Notes under the pieces: generated by a model
What the model saw: the letters and a program-made list of their open reading frames with translations, nothing else
Databases searched by the model: none
Told to the model about the DNA's origin: nothing
Made by a program: the position numbers and the translations under genes
In this document: positions 7,538-16,828 of the stretch, in pieces
Position numbering within the stretch: the first letter of the stretch is position 1
Layout of the letters: each line of letters begins with the position of its first letter
Source: Chara braunii
Taxonomy: Eukaryota; Streptophyta; Charophyceae; Charales; Characeae
Length of the DNA stretch: 20,964 nt
Direction: 5' to 3'
NCBI GenBank assembly: GCA_003427395.1
Contig: BFEA01000669.1
Span: 61,039 to 82,002 of the forward strand

Positions 7538-7684
7538 CACCAGTTTCCCCGTTTGAAATCTAAGACTTGTCGGGTTACGCGGTGGCAAAGCTGGGGAGGC
7601 CCGCCGTTGATAAATTGAACCGACGGCCCGCTTTTCGTTTCGGGCCTCCGCCCGCGGCCGACATATGGGAAAGGTACTGGTGGT
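7538..7684. mobile_element. TTAA-family MITE copy M11 (about 147 bp)
   Basis: Starts CACCAGTTTCCCC, a shortened terminus fused to the right end of M10, and ends GGTACTGGTGGT before TTAA 7685-7688. M10 and M11 form a direct tandem of one subfamily. Confidence 0.7.
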
Positions 7685-7688
7685 TTAA

Positions 7689-8344
7689 CGTTACGAGCTC
7701 TCAAGTGGTTCACGGTAGTAACTACAGTTTCCACCGAATATAATGCCCAGTAATTATAGCTGTGTTTGGTGCACCCTCAGTCCAGACACAGCCATAATGA
7801 CCATGCGTTCTATTCAGGTGGCAGATGGTAGCAGCAGGCCCCCCGAACTGCGAATGACTAGCTGAGTAGAGCCATTATCACCAGCAAGATGTGGGGACCA
7901 CACTAACGGCATGCATTATTCTTACATCTGTTCGGTTTCGAGCTCTTGACCACTTGATCAAAGAGATTCAGAACATAAAAGAGATTCATAACATAAAGAT
8001 GTGCAGTAGTGTATAGTACTGTACCAGATTGGATCAAACGGTGAGTGAGATCGGGAGCTTCAGGGACGTTCTTGGATGCATCTGCCCGAAACCATGGCCA
8101 GGTTCAGTTAAAAAACCTCCTACTGTGTGGATGCCTATGCTCCCAATTCCCAGCAGGACTTTGGGTGAGACTCTGTTGTAAAAAGTGTTGGCAGTTGGAG
8201 CCAAAGATGTCCCTGTTGTAAAAAGTTGCAGTTTGAGTGAACGAGCAGCACAGCTTGGAGTCAACTGTGGTTCCAAAAAGTATTCGAACTTTCGCGAACA
8301 CGGATGCGGCCCTTCCCACAGAAAAGGAGAGTTGTGTTCTAAAT
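7689..8344. other. No gene seen; degenerate 40-bp tandem duplication at 8173-8240
   Basis: CTGTTGTAAAAAGT occurs at 8173-8186 and 8213-8226. The following bases (GGCAGTTGGAG and TGCAGTTTGAG) also match, so a unit of about 40 bp was duplicated. No coding motif was found. Confidence 0.6.
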
Positions 8345-8504
8345 GACAATATGGGACTCAATCCACTACACAACACCCTACATTCATTTGGACGCTTTCT
8401 GGACGAGGTGCATTTGGATGAGTCCAACATTTTGAATGTATCGTGACCAGGAAGCATCAAAATGCATGTCGAGTGTTGTGTAGTGGAGCGAGGCCCTATG
8501 TCTC
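8345..8504. mobile_element. Foldback element with roughly 45-50-bp inverted arms
   Basis: The core TCCACTACACAACAC (about 8362-8376) is exactly reversed as GTGTTGTGTAGTGGA (about 8472-8486). Similarity extends on both sides (ACAT.CATTT inward, GGG.CTC outward). A second inner pair, CTTTCTGG/CCAGGAAG, also fits. No TTAA flank is present, so it is distinct from the TTAA family. Exact ends and target duplication are uncertain. Confidence 0.6.
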
Positions 8505-8668
8505 AGACTGTGCACTGCCACGTGACGTGTTGAGGAGTGGAAACTCAGGATGATATTCCAACTATCCAAATACTTGGTTGCTGGCCGTTGATCTTTGCAA
8601 TCTATGGTCGAAATCAGAGAATCTGGGTAAGTGGGACATCAACCCCGCGACTGCCTACACTGGTTGGN

Positions 8669-8737
<69 letters not shown>
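8669..8737. repeat. (CT)n microsatellite bordered by N bases
   Basis: A long CT run. Ns at 8668, 8739, 8741 and 8776 show that the assembly is uncertain here, so repeat length and edges may be wrong. Frames through it (Ser-Leu repeats) are not genes. Confidence 0.95.
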
Positions 8738-8738
<1 letters not shown>

Positions 8739-8776
8739 NCNACAATTTCATTCTTCCTTTTCTCTTCTTTTTTCTN

Positions 8777-9793
8777 GAATGGGAGACGCTTTCTCCCTAT
8801 GCCCCTCCCTACTCCCTCTCCCTCTCCTACTCTCCTAATTTGTTGCGAGAAGAAGTTTCATACCCCCCAACTAAATGCCATCACTTCATCAGCCACTCAT
8901 ACAAGAGTTACCTAGAATCATACTAGCTGGTGAGTGAATACTACATGTGTAAGACTATTCATAAACAGATTAACTAGTCGAACTCCAGGTGATTAAAATA
9001 TAACTGAATATTTTAGCGTAATAATAGATTCCTCAACCCTTAACCTGAATATTTGAGCCTAATAATAGGTTTCCCAATTGTGTTGACATTAGCTCCATGT
9101 TGTTTTCTGTGCAGTAGGGTCCCGCATGCCAAGGGCCACGGAAATTGGAATTGCTCCGGTCATTATTCACAGATCCGGAAAACTGCAGTTTGAACAAATT
9201 GGCAGCCATCCCATTTATTTTCTTCTTTACCCCTTATGTCTAATCATTTAATGTCACTGTTGCGAGGTAGGCTTTCCTCCCAGCAGTACTGCCTTTTTCT
9301 TCTCGCCCCTCCCCCCCGAATTCTTCCCGGCTTTTTTCCCTAGTGTATGACACCCCCCCCACTTCCTAAGTTCCTAAACATAATATTGGGTATGCATAAG
9401 AAGTTCCTCATTAAAAAAAAAAAAAAAGAAGGTTCCTCGTGTACGCAGCATTATATGCGATGTCCCTATAAATTCTCAGAAATCGAAGAATAGATCACTG
9501 TTCCCGAAACTGGAAAACAAGGCACAGTTCAGTGAACCCCATGCACAAAGTAGAACAAAATAAATCATTGGCACAGCTGCTTGTGCGGGGGCTTACCCCT
9601 TGTCATAAGGCCCTGCAGCAGGCGTGTGCCCGCCCTAAGTGAAGGCGGCCCCCCTGAATCTCAATGTGCCCTGAGTTCGTCAATTTTTGCAAATCTTGGT
9701 GGGCGCCAGACAGTTGCCACGCGCCAGTTGGTTATATCCGCCTTGCTCATGAGAATCCAAAATATTTGTGAGCCTTCCAGGCTCTTCCAGCAA
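8777..9793. other. No gene recognised; degenerate 40-bp tandem and homopolymer tracts
   Basis: 9001-9040 and 9041-9080 are two diverged copies of a 40-bp AT-rich unit (TGAATATTT.AGC.TAATAATAG). C-runs lie near 9310-9317 and 9353-9360, and an A15 tract near 9413-9427 has AAGAAGTTCCTC-like repeats on both sides. No protein motif was seen. Confidence 0.6.
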
Positions 9794-10596
9794 TGTGGTT
9801 GAAGCAGGGAGCACCGCACGTTTGTGCCTGGGTGGTTGGGCATGCCTAACCAGTTCGGTCCCAGGCCACTGTCTGAACGGGCCTGGGCGCAGACACCTTG
9901 GCCGAGACTGAAGCTACTGGAAACTCCGTCTCACTTGGTAAGCAAGTGGAAAGCGTCCGCCACTTTCCATAAAGGAAAGGGCCGGGCTCCGAGTTCAACA
10001 TTTGGGCACCTGCGTGTAGATGCGGCAGCGCCGCTGGAGCAAGGTCTTGCGGGCTGCTGCGTTAGCGCAAGTGTGCAGGCGCACGCGGGCGTCGAGAGGA
10101 AGAGGGCGCTGCTGTGGGCAGCGCCATAGCCAGCCCTTGTAGCCGGGCTCGGCTTGGATGTAGCCAGGGGAGGTGGTGGTGGTCTTCGTGTATGAGAAGG
10201 AAGACGTTGGAGTAGAAGTCGAGGTTGAGAGAGAGAGAGATGAGGTTGATGATGTGAGGGCACGTACCTCTTGGCGATGGTCTACAAGGTCGACATCTTC
10301 ATGCACTTCGGTTGTTGCTGCTGACGTCAACGGGATGCATTGTCAATTCGTAGGCTGCTAGTAGCTGTGTAGTAGTAGTCTGGGCGCTGAGCGCCCAGTA
10401 GGAGGATGGGCTCTGGATACATATGCTGGTGGTGGCGAGAGTATGCTCTCATTGCCATTCGGATTCAGTACTTTGGTTCTCCATTGGTGGAATATCAGTG
10501 CATTACTGCTTTCTGGACAGCGTTGGACTTTCTGGCTTTGAATGTGATTTTGCATTCTGGATTTCTGTCATTTCGCTATCGCTCATTTTCCTAGCA
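9794..10596 (+). mobile_element. LTR of an M-type gypsy element, plus strand (left edge uncertain)
   Basis: The right edge is placed at CA (10595-10596), three bases before a primer-binding site. From about 9845 to 10596 it is collinear with the minus-strand LTR at 13591-14240. Matching blocks include GGCCTGGGCGCAGA, CCACTTTCCATA.AGGAAAG, GGGCGCT.(A)GCGC, CTGGCTTTGAATGTGAT (10532-10548) and CGCTATCGCTCAT near the end. The left edge is a guess at a TG dinucleotide (9794). A perfect hairpin CTGGGCGC/GCGCCCAG lies at 10380-10398. No clear TATA box was located. Because a primer-binding site follows, this is a 5' LTR. Confidence 0.6.
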
Positions 10597-10599
10597 ATT

Positions 10600-10612
10600 T
10601 GGTATTAGAGCT
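10600..10612 (+). other. Primer-binding site for initiator tRNA-Met
   Basis: TGGTATTAGAGC differs by one base from TGGTATCAGAGC, the standard plant-type complement of the 3' end of initiator tRNA-Met used to prime minus-strand DNA synthesis. It lies 3 nt after the CA that ends the LTR, which is the usual geometry. The C-to-T change is typical of decay. Confidence 0.75.
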
Positions 10613-11694
10613 GGTTCAAGCCGCTTCGCTGGCTCCTTCGCAATAGCTGTTTGGTGCTTCGCTGGATATGGTGGGGCAGTGATAACGCTTTTGCATTGGT
10701 GAATGGGCGGCCCAGTGTCGTGTGGGCGCGCCAGGAAGGCTATGTGGTGACATAGGGGTGCACGCTGGATGATGAGAGCTTGGTGATGTGGCATTTTAAG
10801 CCGAGGTGGAACTGCATTGTATTGTGGGTTGTGCCGAGGCATTGACCGGTCACCATAAATGCAAGTCAGGTTACTTGTGAGAAATTTGTGGTTGGGGGCA
10901 GCATCATGAGGTATGTTGCTCCTTCCCTTATCTACCCTCTTCAATGCTTCTTACCGTGAGGAAGCGAGTTCTGTTTTGAGAGTCCTCTCATTGTGAGGTG
11001 TCGCGAGCGCTCAACCTTGACAATCAACATTCTTCCTAGGGAGCAAGCTGGTGGGAGACGGGCGTTGCCTCTGAAAGGGCGCTGGACAAAGCACTCAGGT
11101 CACGGTCACCATGCCAACCCGCTGGAACTAGTACACACATGCTTTGTCGCTTGTCCTTCAGTCTGCTTGCTGTGCTATAGAGGTCATGTCGGGCAGGCCA
11201 TCCCTATGAGGGAAGACAACTACTGGACCGTCCATAAAGAGACTCCGGCGGGGAAACACGATTCATGCTGTACGCGAGTATAAAAATAGTACGGTCGGGG
11301 CTGGCCAGTTCTGCATTAACTTGGGTCACAGGGGTGGGCCAATTGCACACCTTCAGACACGCCGCTGAACCAGAGCTTCAGGACGTTGACATAAAGTGAC
11401 TACTCAAGAAGGATACAGGGGGAAGGAAGATTCTAGTAAATAGTTCGATTGTTGATTACTATAAAATTCCATTTTGCATGCACGCCATCAAATAATTTTA
11501 TTTTGATTTTTGATTAGTTAGTTGTGACGGACTTTGCTTTCAACTGACAAACAACTGCAGATAGGTAGTAAATATTCCTTGCTGCATTGGAATCTGTTTC
11601 AGACTAGTCAAAAGTAGGAATATAATTGTTTGTAGGAATCTGAGATTATTTGCTGTTACCGATTGCCTACATTCTGAAAAGTTGGACCGAACAT
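10613..11694 (+). other. Presumed leader/gag region of the LTR element; no gag recognised
   Basis: This stretch follows the primer-binding site, where the leader and gag would lie. No CCHC zinc knuckle or capsid-like sequence was found in any frame. GCTTCGCTGG occurs twice (10623-10632, 10656-10665). TATAAAAATAG at 11279-11289 resembles a TATA box with no assigned gene. A frame at 10993-11283 is Cys/His-rich but has no recognised spacing. Confidence 0.45.
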
Positions 11695-11716
11695 TTATTT
11701 TATTTTATTTTATTTC
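11695..11716. repeat. (TTTTA)n microsatellite
   Basis: About four TTTTA units. It lies next to the truncated 3' end of the element A integrase. Confidence 0.85.
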
Positions 11717-11759
11717 AATCGGTTGGATGTCATGATGTGGCATGATCACAGGTGGCAGC

Positions 11760-12369
11760 AGCTGAAATAAGATCTGGTCCATCACTTCAACCTGTCCATT
11801 GGCCTCGGGATGTCTGCCAGATGTAATGTCAAGTGTGGAGCGCAGGCAATCCTGACAATAGGACCGCCACTCATTGCTGTAAAGCGTGGGTCTTTGTCAC
11901 TGACAATAGAGGTTGGGTGCCCATGCATACTCACCCACCTCTCAGAGAATACGTCTCTGATAAGATGCATATTGGCCTCAACTAGCAATCAGATAAACTT
12001 AGCATGCTAAGAAATCAGTCAACACAAATCATTACTTGTCACATCCCACGATGGGTGGGCTTACCAAGGTCAATACAGTCAATGGATACAAACTCACTTG
12101 CACCATCAGGGATGGTTAAGGGTTTGAGCAGTCCTATAGGAAGTCGCTTGTGGACCCTGTTCCTTTGGTGCATCTCACAAGTCTCTAAAGTAGTGGACAT
12201 CCTCTTTCATTTTAGACCAACAAAGCGTTCGGTCAAGGCAGCTTAAGTCTTCATAAACCCAAAATCCCTGCGAGCATCATGACTCTCTGCAATGAGATGA
12301 GTGATAATCTTGCAATCATTAGGGATGCACAAACGTTCCTCCCCCTCGCTGATTATGTACAACAGGCCT
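11760..12369 (-). pseudogene. Element A integrase (Ty3/gypsy), broken
   Basis: Read on the minus strand with frame changes, it shows the usual order of a gypsy integrase. First comes a start like GLLY with IPND, then a degraded HHCC zinc finger (second His not in a GHFG context; CEMH instead of CxxC). Next are GLLKPLTIP, VSIDCIDLG (first Asp), a stretch with stop codons, HGHPTSIVSDKDPRFTA (second Asp), and after another frameshift GRHPEANGQVE (Glu at 11786-11788). All three DDE acids can still be read, but at least two frameshifts and several stops prevent a product. The C-terminal part is lost at the (TTTTA)n edge. Confidence 0.85.
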
Positions 12370-12444
12370 GAAGTCAAGGCATAGCCTAGTCCATAATCAA
12401 GGCCCGTTTAGAGATTCCTAACGATCGGGCCGCACACAAGGTCC

Positions 12445-12855
12445 TAAGGCAACATATCCGCCATGATCCACAATAGCGGCAAATGTGTTAGGCCTACGAG
12501 AACATGCGTCGACGACTCTATTATAGCAACCCTTCCTAATTTCAATTCAAAGTTGAAGGCGTTAATGAACTGAATGTATCTCCCCAACTTGTCATTCAAC
12601 TCCCCCTGGGTCTTCATCTACTGCAAAGTAGAATGATCAGAATAGACCTTGAAGTGTCTTCCGAGCAAAGTGTTTCCACTGTTTGAGAGCACACACAAGG
12701 GCATACAATTCTTTCTCATAAGTAGAAGTCTGAATCCTTTGCACTTTTATCTTCTTACTCATTAATTACACAGGCTTTAGGCCAGACCCATCATCTTGTT
12801 GAAGAACAACACCAACTCCATACTAACTTGCATCTGTGGTCATCACAAATGGCAA
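12445..12855 (-). pseudogene. Element A RNase H (Ty3/gypsy), broken
   Basis: On the minus strand it opens with VMTTDAS (TDAS codons in 12826-12840), the start of gypsy RNase H. VGVVLQQDDGSGL, then LMSKK, then TYEKELYALVCALKQWKH follow, the strongly conserved helix with its catalytic Glu. A frameshift follows, and the NVVADALSRR-like end appears as RVVDACSRRP. In-frame stops come after TDAS and after KPV. In life this domain removes the RNA strand during reverse transcription; here it cannot be made. Confidence 0.85.
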
Positions 12856-13525
12856 GGTAGGGTCAGGCAGTTTCAGCACAGGTGTTTGGGTCAAGGCTTT
12901 CTTGAGTCTGGAGAAAGCCAATTGGCATGTGGGTGTCCATCTGAAATGGACATGCTTAGTCAACAAGTCGATCAAAGGAATGGCTATAGTGGAGAAGTTC
13001 CTGATGAACTTCCTATAACCTGAGGCCAGTCCCATGAAAGACCTGATGTCTCAAACAGTCTCAGGTTGTGGCCATTCCCCGATAGCACCTACTTTGGAGG
13101 CATCAGGGCATAGGCCATCTGCAGAAAATACATGACCTAAGTACAAAACTAACGAAGCACCAAAATATATTTTTTCTTTGTAAATTTCATACTTGTGTAC
13201 TCTCAAGATCTGAAGAATTCTCTTTAGATGATCGACATGTTCATTGACATCCTTGCTGAACACTAGGATGTCATCCAAGTAGACAACAACAAAGCAGTCA
13301 AGGAATTATGAGCAGACATTGGGAAATCAAGAAATATTGGCATGGAGGATGTCGTACGTGCAATGACAGGAGTGCAAGTACCTGCATGTCACTTCTCCAA
13401 TCTACCTTGGTCAAGGGGTGTAGTGGAAATACTATATAGTATATATGCTGACTCGATATTAATTCCACATGGTCGCTTGATTCTGGTTGCGGGAATATGT
13501 AGGGCAGAAAGTTTAACTTGGTGAG
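12856..13525 (-). pseudogene. Element A reverse transcriptase (Ty3/gypsy), broken
   Basis: The best part is 13051-13290, reading FVVVYLDDILVFSKDVNEH, with the catalytic YLDD at about 13267-13281, then YLGHVFSADGLCPDASKV. After a stop the thumb/connection follows (GLASGYRKFIRNFS, LTQTPVLKLPDPTLPF). Upstream (13300-13525) only traces remain in shifting frames: a CxxYxRxxNQATMWN block like the C.DYR.LN motif, KVDWRSDMQ like KVDLRSGY, and a remnant of the NAPATF motif. The fingers, gag and protease are missing. It lies directly downstream of the M-type 3' LTR. Confidence 0.82.
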
Positions 13526-13590
13526 GAAAAACTTAAATCCTAACGAGATAACTACTGTAGTTGGGGTGATATCATCAAGGTAAGCATTAT

Positions 13591-14240
13591 TGCAAGGAAA
13601 GATGAGCGAGAGCGAATGAAAAAATGAAAAATCCAAATTGCATCATCACATTTAAAGCCAGATTGTCATGTGTCGCACAGACAGCAGAATGCACCAAGTA
13701 CACCAAATAAGAGCAAAGCAATGTACGCAATTGTCAATGTCAGCTCCTAACTCACGATCATCGCGCCTAGCGCCCAACCACAGACTCACGACACCTGTAA
13801 CTACAATAATGCAACCAGAAGCTCTTCAGCAGCGGACTGATGTACATAAAGACGTCACCCATGAAGACCTCCACAAGACACTAGGTATGTCCTCCTCTCT
13901 CCAAAGCTGATCCCCTGTCTGTCCCCTACACAGGCTCTCCTCTTCGCCCAAGGACCACCACAACCCCACTAGCATCAAGAGCGTGCAGCCCGGCCATGGC
14001 TGCTGTCATCGAGCTGCGCCCAGCAGCCCCAACTCAAGGACATGTATGTGCCCCTTCGCCAACCAGCACCCTACCTTAGACCAGTGGTTTGGAGGAAGCC
14101 ACTTTCCTATATGGAAAGTGGTGGCTGCTTCACGTTGCCTGGATCCAGGCACGTGGTTCCCAATATGCACACGGCCTGGCCCAGTATCTGCACCCAGGGC
14201 CTTTGCAAACAGCGCACTGGGCCCGAATGGTTACAGCACG
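13591..14240 (-). mobile_element. LTR of the M-type gypsy element, minus strand (3' LTR)
   Basis: Collinear in inverted orientation with 9845-10596. Its end is TGCA at 13591, preceded on the minus strand by CGCTCTCGCTCATCTTTCC and CTGGCTTTAAATGTGAT (13645-13661). The sequence beyond the end does not match a primer-binding site, so it is a 3' LTR, consistent with pol lying upstream on the same strand. A hairpin CCACTTTCC/GGAAAGTGG (14099-14107/14113-14121) is shared in looser form with the other LTR. The inner edge beyond 14240 is uncertain. Confidence 0.6.
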
Positions 14241-14560
14241 TTTGGGCTCACGACGCGGCTGCTGTTGTTTCCTCGCCTCGAATTCGCCAGTTGCCTCTAG
14301 GCCACATCGTGGCCTCTAGGACCAAGACCTTGTCTTTGGTCATACAACCTTGAAGCCAACCACCCCAAGTTGCTTCAACCGTACGGCGTGGGGTACCTTG
14401 CACTTGCACCCCAAAACGACCTCGAAGATAGGGCCCACTTTCGCTTAAAGCAGGGCCCCATTTTCTGGTATGTCGAGGACTCATTCCTTGCATTCCCTCC
14501 TGCATTGCTTCCTCCATTGCTTCGATAGTCCTCTGAGACGTTGCTACCGAACTTTACCTC
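14241..14560 (-). other. Region between M-type pol and LTR
   Basis: It follows the chromodomain on the minus strand and may hold the 3' untranslated part and polypurine tract of the M element. An AAGGGGAGAGG purine run lies at about 14561-14571. No separate gene was seen. Confidence 0.4.
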
Positions 14561-14720
14561 TCCCCTTGAGAAGTGTCTTCTCGTAGAAGGACATGACTTG
14601 AGGCACCGTCTTCATCAACTCCTCCTTCATGAACCATCGATCTTCCTTAGGATAGGTGTGATGCCTGCATCTGACCTGGTATTACCTTTGAGCTTTTGGC
14701 AGTCTCCCTCGGCCGTCACA
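14561..14720 (-). pseudogene. Chromodomain remnant of the M-type pol
   Basis: Minus-strand reading after a TAA gives YQVRCRHHTYPKEDRW, then EELMKTVPQVMSFYE. This fits the second half of a chromovirus chromodomain (Y-hydrophobic-V-[RK]-x-[RK]..P..EDxW....EL...P). The expected Trp in the VRW position is Cys. Such domains sit at the integrase C-terminus and guide insertion to modified chromatin. Upstream, GPVDIDEV at the end of the integrase tail leads into it across stops. Confidence 0.65.
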
Positions 14721-15363
14721 CTTTGGAACAGGCACATCTCAGTGTTCTGCAACCTCATCAATATCCACGGGTCCATCCATGTTTTCGGGCAGCACAGACC
14801 ATCTCGAAGGAAACCGATTTGTCTCAACGGATGGTGCAAGCTTGGAGGCATGATACAAGATAGGTCCGTAGATGTCCAGGGATACGAGGGACATCAATAT
14901 CATTTCCCACAATATCCAAGACTTCCCAAGGCCCAAAGTATTGTCGCATTAACTTCCTAGAGATGCCTATCTCTTGTCCCAGTTCTGATGACTTCACCCA
15001 AACTCTATCCCCCACATGAAAGTTAGATGGCGTTTTGTGCTTGTTCTCATAAGCAATCATTGCATCTTGAGATTTATGAATCTGCTCAACAGCCTGCTGC
15101 AGCAACTTGTTGTACCGAAGAGTAAATTAAACGCTGCTAGGTGCTGCTGTTGGTTGGTTTTCAGGTAGGAGGAAGTCAAGAGCAGATCTAGGCTTCCAAG
15201 TTCCAACCAAGATGTAGCTGGTTGGGAGACATACATGTGGTGTTGTGCACAACGTTATTGCACATGTTGGTGATAAGAGGTAACTTCTCATCCCATTCAT
15301 CCTGGCTTGGCTTGATGTAGTGCCTAAGCAAGCGTTGCACCTTGGCAATCTAAAGTCGCGCAC
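14721..15363 (-). pseudogene. M-type integrase, central and C-terminal part, broken
   Basis: From upstream to downstream on the minus strand: KVQRLLRHYIKPSQDEWDEK, then LGWKPRSALDFLLPENQP (needs frame changes), then YENKHKTPSNFHVGDRVWVK, then RKLMRQYFGPWEVLDIVG (the GPY/F-type module), then GHLRTY, and after a frameshift HASKLAPSVETNRFPSR. This order is standard for chromovirus integrase tails. The segment normally carrying the second Asp and the Glu of the DDE triad is missing: FRLP joins directly to KVQRLLRHY. The integrase could not be active. Confidence 0.82.
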
Positions 15364-15762
15364 TCAGTTGTCCATGAAGAATTTGCTTGCATGCTCAGTC
15401 TTAGTAGGTTCTGGCATAGTGACTAACCTAGCATACTTCAAAAATTGATCCACTATGACTAAGATATGGCTCTTACCACTCTTGCCTGTCACAAGGGTGC
15501 TCATGAAGTCCATGGGCAGGCTCTGTCCGAAACCAGTGGGAATAGGCAAGGGCTTGATTAGCCCTAGAGGAGCTTGAGTCCTTGGTTTGTCGCGCTAACA
15601 AATGTGGCAAGTCTCTACATAGCGCTCAGCATCCTCTAGCATAGTTGGCCACCAAAATCTTTGAACTAGGTTCGCTGAAGTCTTCCTGTAGCCAAAGTGT
15701 CTGGTCACATCATGACACTCTTCTAAAAATAAACTATGGAAAGACTCTCTACTTGGCATCAG
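15364..15762 (-). pseudogene. M-type integrase zinc finger and first part of the catalytic core
   Basis: In one frame on the minus strand: ECHDVTRHFGYRKT, FWWPTMLEDAERYVETCHIC (HHCC finger, His pair two residues closer than usual), a TAG at 15595-15597 where Gln is expected after CxxC, then LGLIKPLPIPTG, SLPMDFM (first catalytic Asp), then SHILVIVDQFLKYARLV and KFFMDN. A TGA at 15364-15366 stands where Trp is expected. Both stops can arise by single G:C to A:T changes. The finger is fused in frame to the P-type RT upstream. Confidence 0.85.
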
Positions 15763-16827
15763 ATGCTCCTCTAAGGTACAACTGTAAGCCAGGATGTCGT
15801 CAATATAAACTAGAACCGAGTCCTTAAGAAGGTCTTGGAACATCGTGTTCATAACCATCTGGAAGGTGGCAAGGGCATTACAGAGACCGAAAGGCATGAC
15901 GGTAAGCTCATAGTGATTAGGCTGGTCCTCCTCGGCTACGCGGATCTGGTGATATCCGCTATGAAGATCGATCTTCGTGAAAAAGTGGGGCCCGACGAGG
16001 CGGTCGAACAGATCATCCGCGCGGGGCATCGGATAACTGTTTCTGACCGTGTAGTTGTTGAGACCGCGGTAGTCGAGGCAGAGGCGGAGGGTGCCATCCT
16101 TCTTGCGATCGAAGAGGACAGGTGCACTCCATGGGGAAGTACTTGGTTTAATGAAGCCCTGACGAAGCAACTCGTCAATTTGTCGTTTAAGTTCCTGGGC
16201 TTCGGGGACCGAGAGGCGATGTGGGGCGCGATGCTGAATACGATAGTTAGGATCGAGCCGGATGTGGTGCTCGATATCGCGCATAGGAGGGATAGCGCTG
16301 TAAGAAACAGATGCAGGGAAAACATTGCGATACTCGCGAAGGAGGGCCGCAACGCTAGGCTGCAAAGTCGATAGGAGGTTTTCAAACTCCTCGGCAGCAG
16401 CATCGTCTGAAGCAGGGGTGGAAGGAGTCGGTATGGGAATAAGTATCGATGGAGTCTCACTAGTTAGAGATGCAACGAAGTGAGATGAGCTAGCAGGGGT
16501 GAAGGAGGATGACGAGGCTGAAGGATCAGGGGGGTCGGAAGGCTCGGAAAGTGGTGGGTCGAGCTCGACCAACTCAACGTCCTCATGCATGGAGTTACAG
16601 ACAAGGAGATCCGTGATGTCGACAATGTAGAGTTTGACATCAGGCTGGCGAAGGATGTGGTGGAACTGAGTAGGTGTCAAGATGGCGACATTGACAGGAG
16701 AGGGGGATATAGAGTTTGATTTGCCCAGCAACGGAATACGGTATTGCTTCCCATCCTTGGCGTCAAGGACGAGGTCGTTGTGGATCCAATAGGGACCAGA
16801 ATGGGCGAACTGATGGGAGTAGGCGGT
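15763..16827 (-). pseudogene. P-type pol segment: linker and reverse transcriptase palm, minus strand
   Basis: An open frame runs from the junction at about 16827 down to the TAG at 15595, so it is longer than the part after the first Met (16731). The N-terminal part (WIHNDLVLDAKDG, KLYIVDI, then a Ser/Pro-rich linker with PIPTPSTPASDD) is the region between protease and RT. RT motifs follow: IDELLRQGFIKPSTSPWSAP, LCLDYRGLNNYTVRNSYPMP, FFTKIDLHSGYHQIRV, VMPFGLCNALATFQ, VLVYIDDILAYS (catalytic DD). Eight to ten residues usually found between EEDQP and HYE are missing, next to the PFG motif. After EEHL the RT thumb and all of RNase H are absent and the frame enters the M-type integrase finger. 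A chimeric relic, not a working enzyme. Confidence 0.88.
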
Positions 16828-16828
16828 G

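Noticed and set aside
487-7688. Palindromes as CRISPR repeats or bacterial attachment sites
   Set aside because: Spacing is irregular, there are no equal-length spacers or cas genes, and the context is clearly eukaryotic repeats.
9397-9438. Retroposed gene because of A15 flanked by AAGAAGTTCCTC-like repeats
   Set aside because: Nothing lies between the repeats except the A tract and three bases, so it is simple sequence rather than an insertion.
10993-11283. Cys/His-rich frame as a gag zinc knuckle
   Set aside because: The spacing CxxC...GH...C of a CCHC knuckle is not met and no capsid-like sequence adjoins it.
15835-16460. Other long frames over the same stretch (both strands)
   Set aside because: They are out-of-frame shadows of the RT frame and show no conserved motif.
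15595-16731. A 378-residue frame as an intact host or viral gene
   Set aside because: It is retrotransposon RT fused to an integrase finger, with an internal RT gap and missing thumb and RNase H. It is a relic, and no host-gene features are present.
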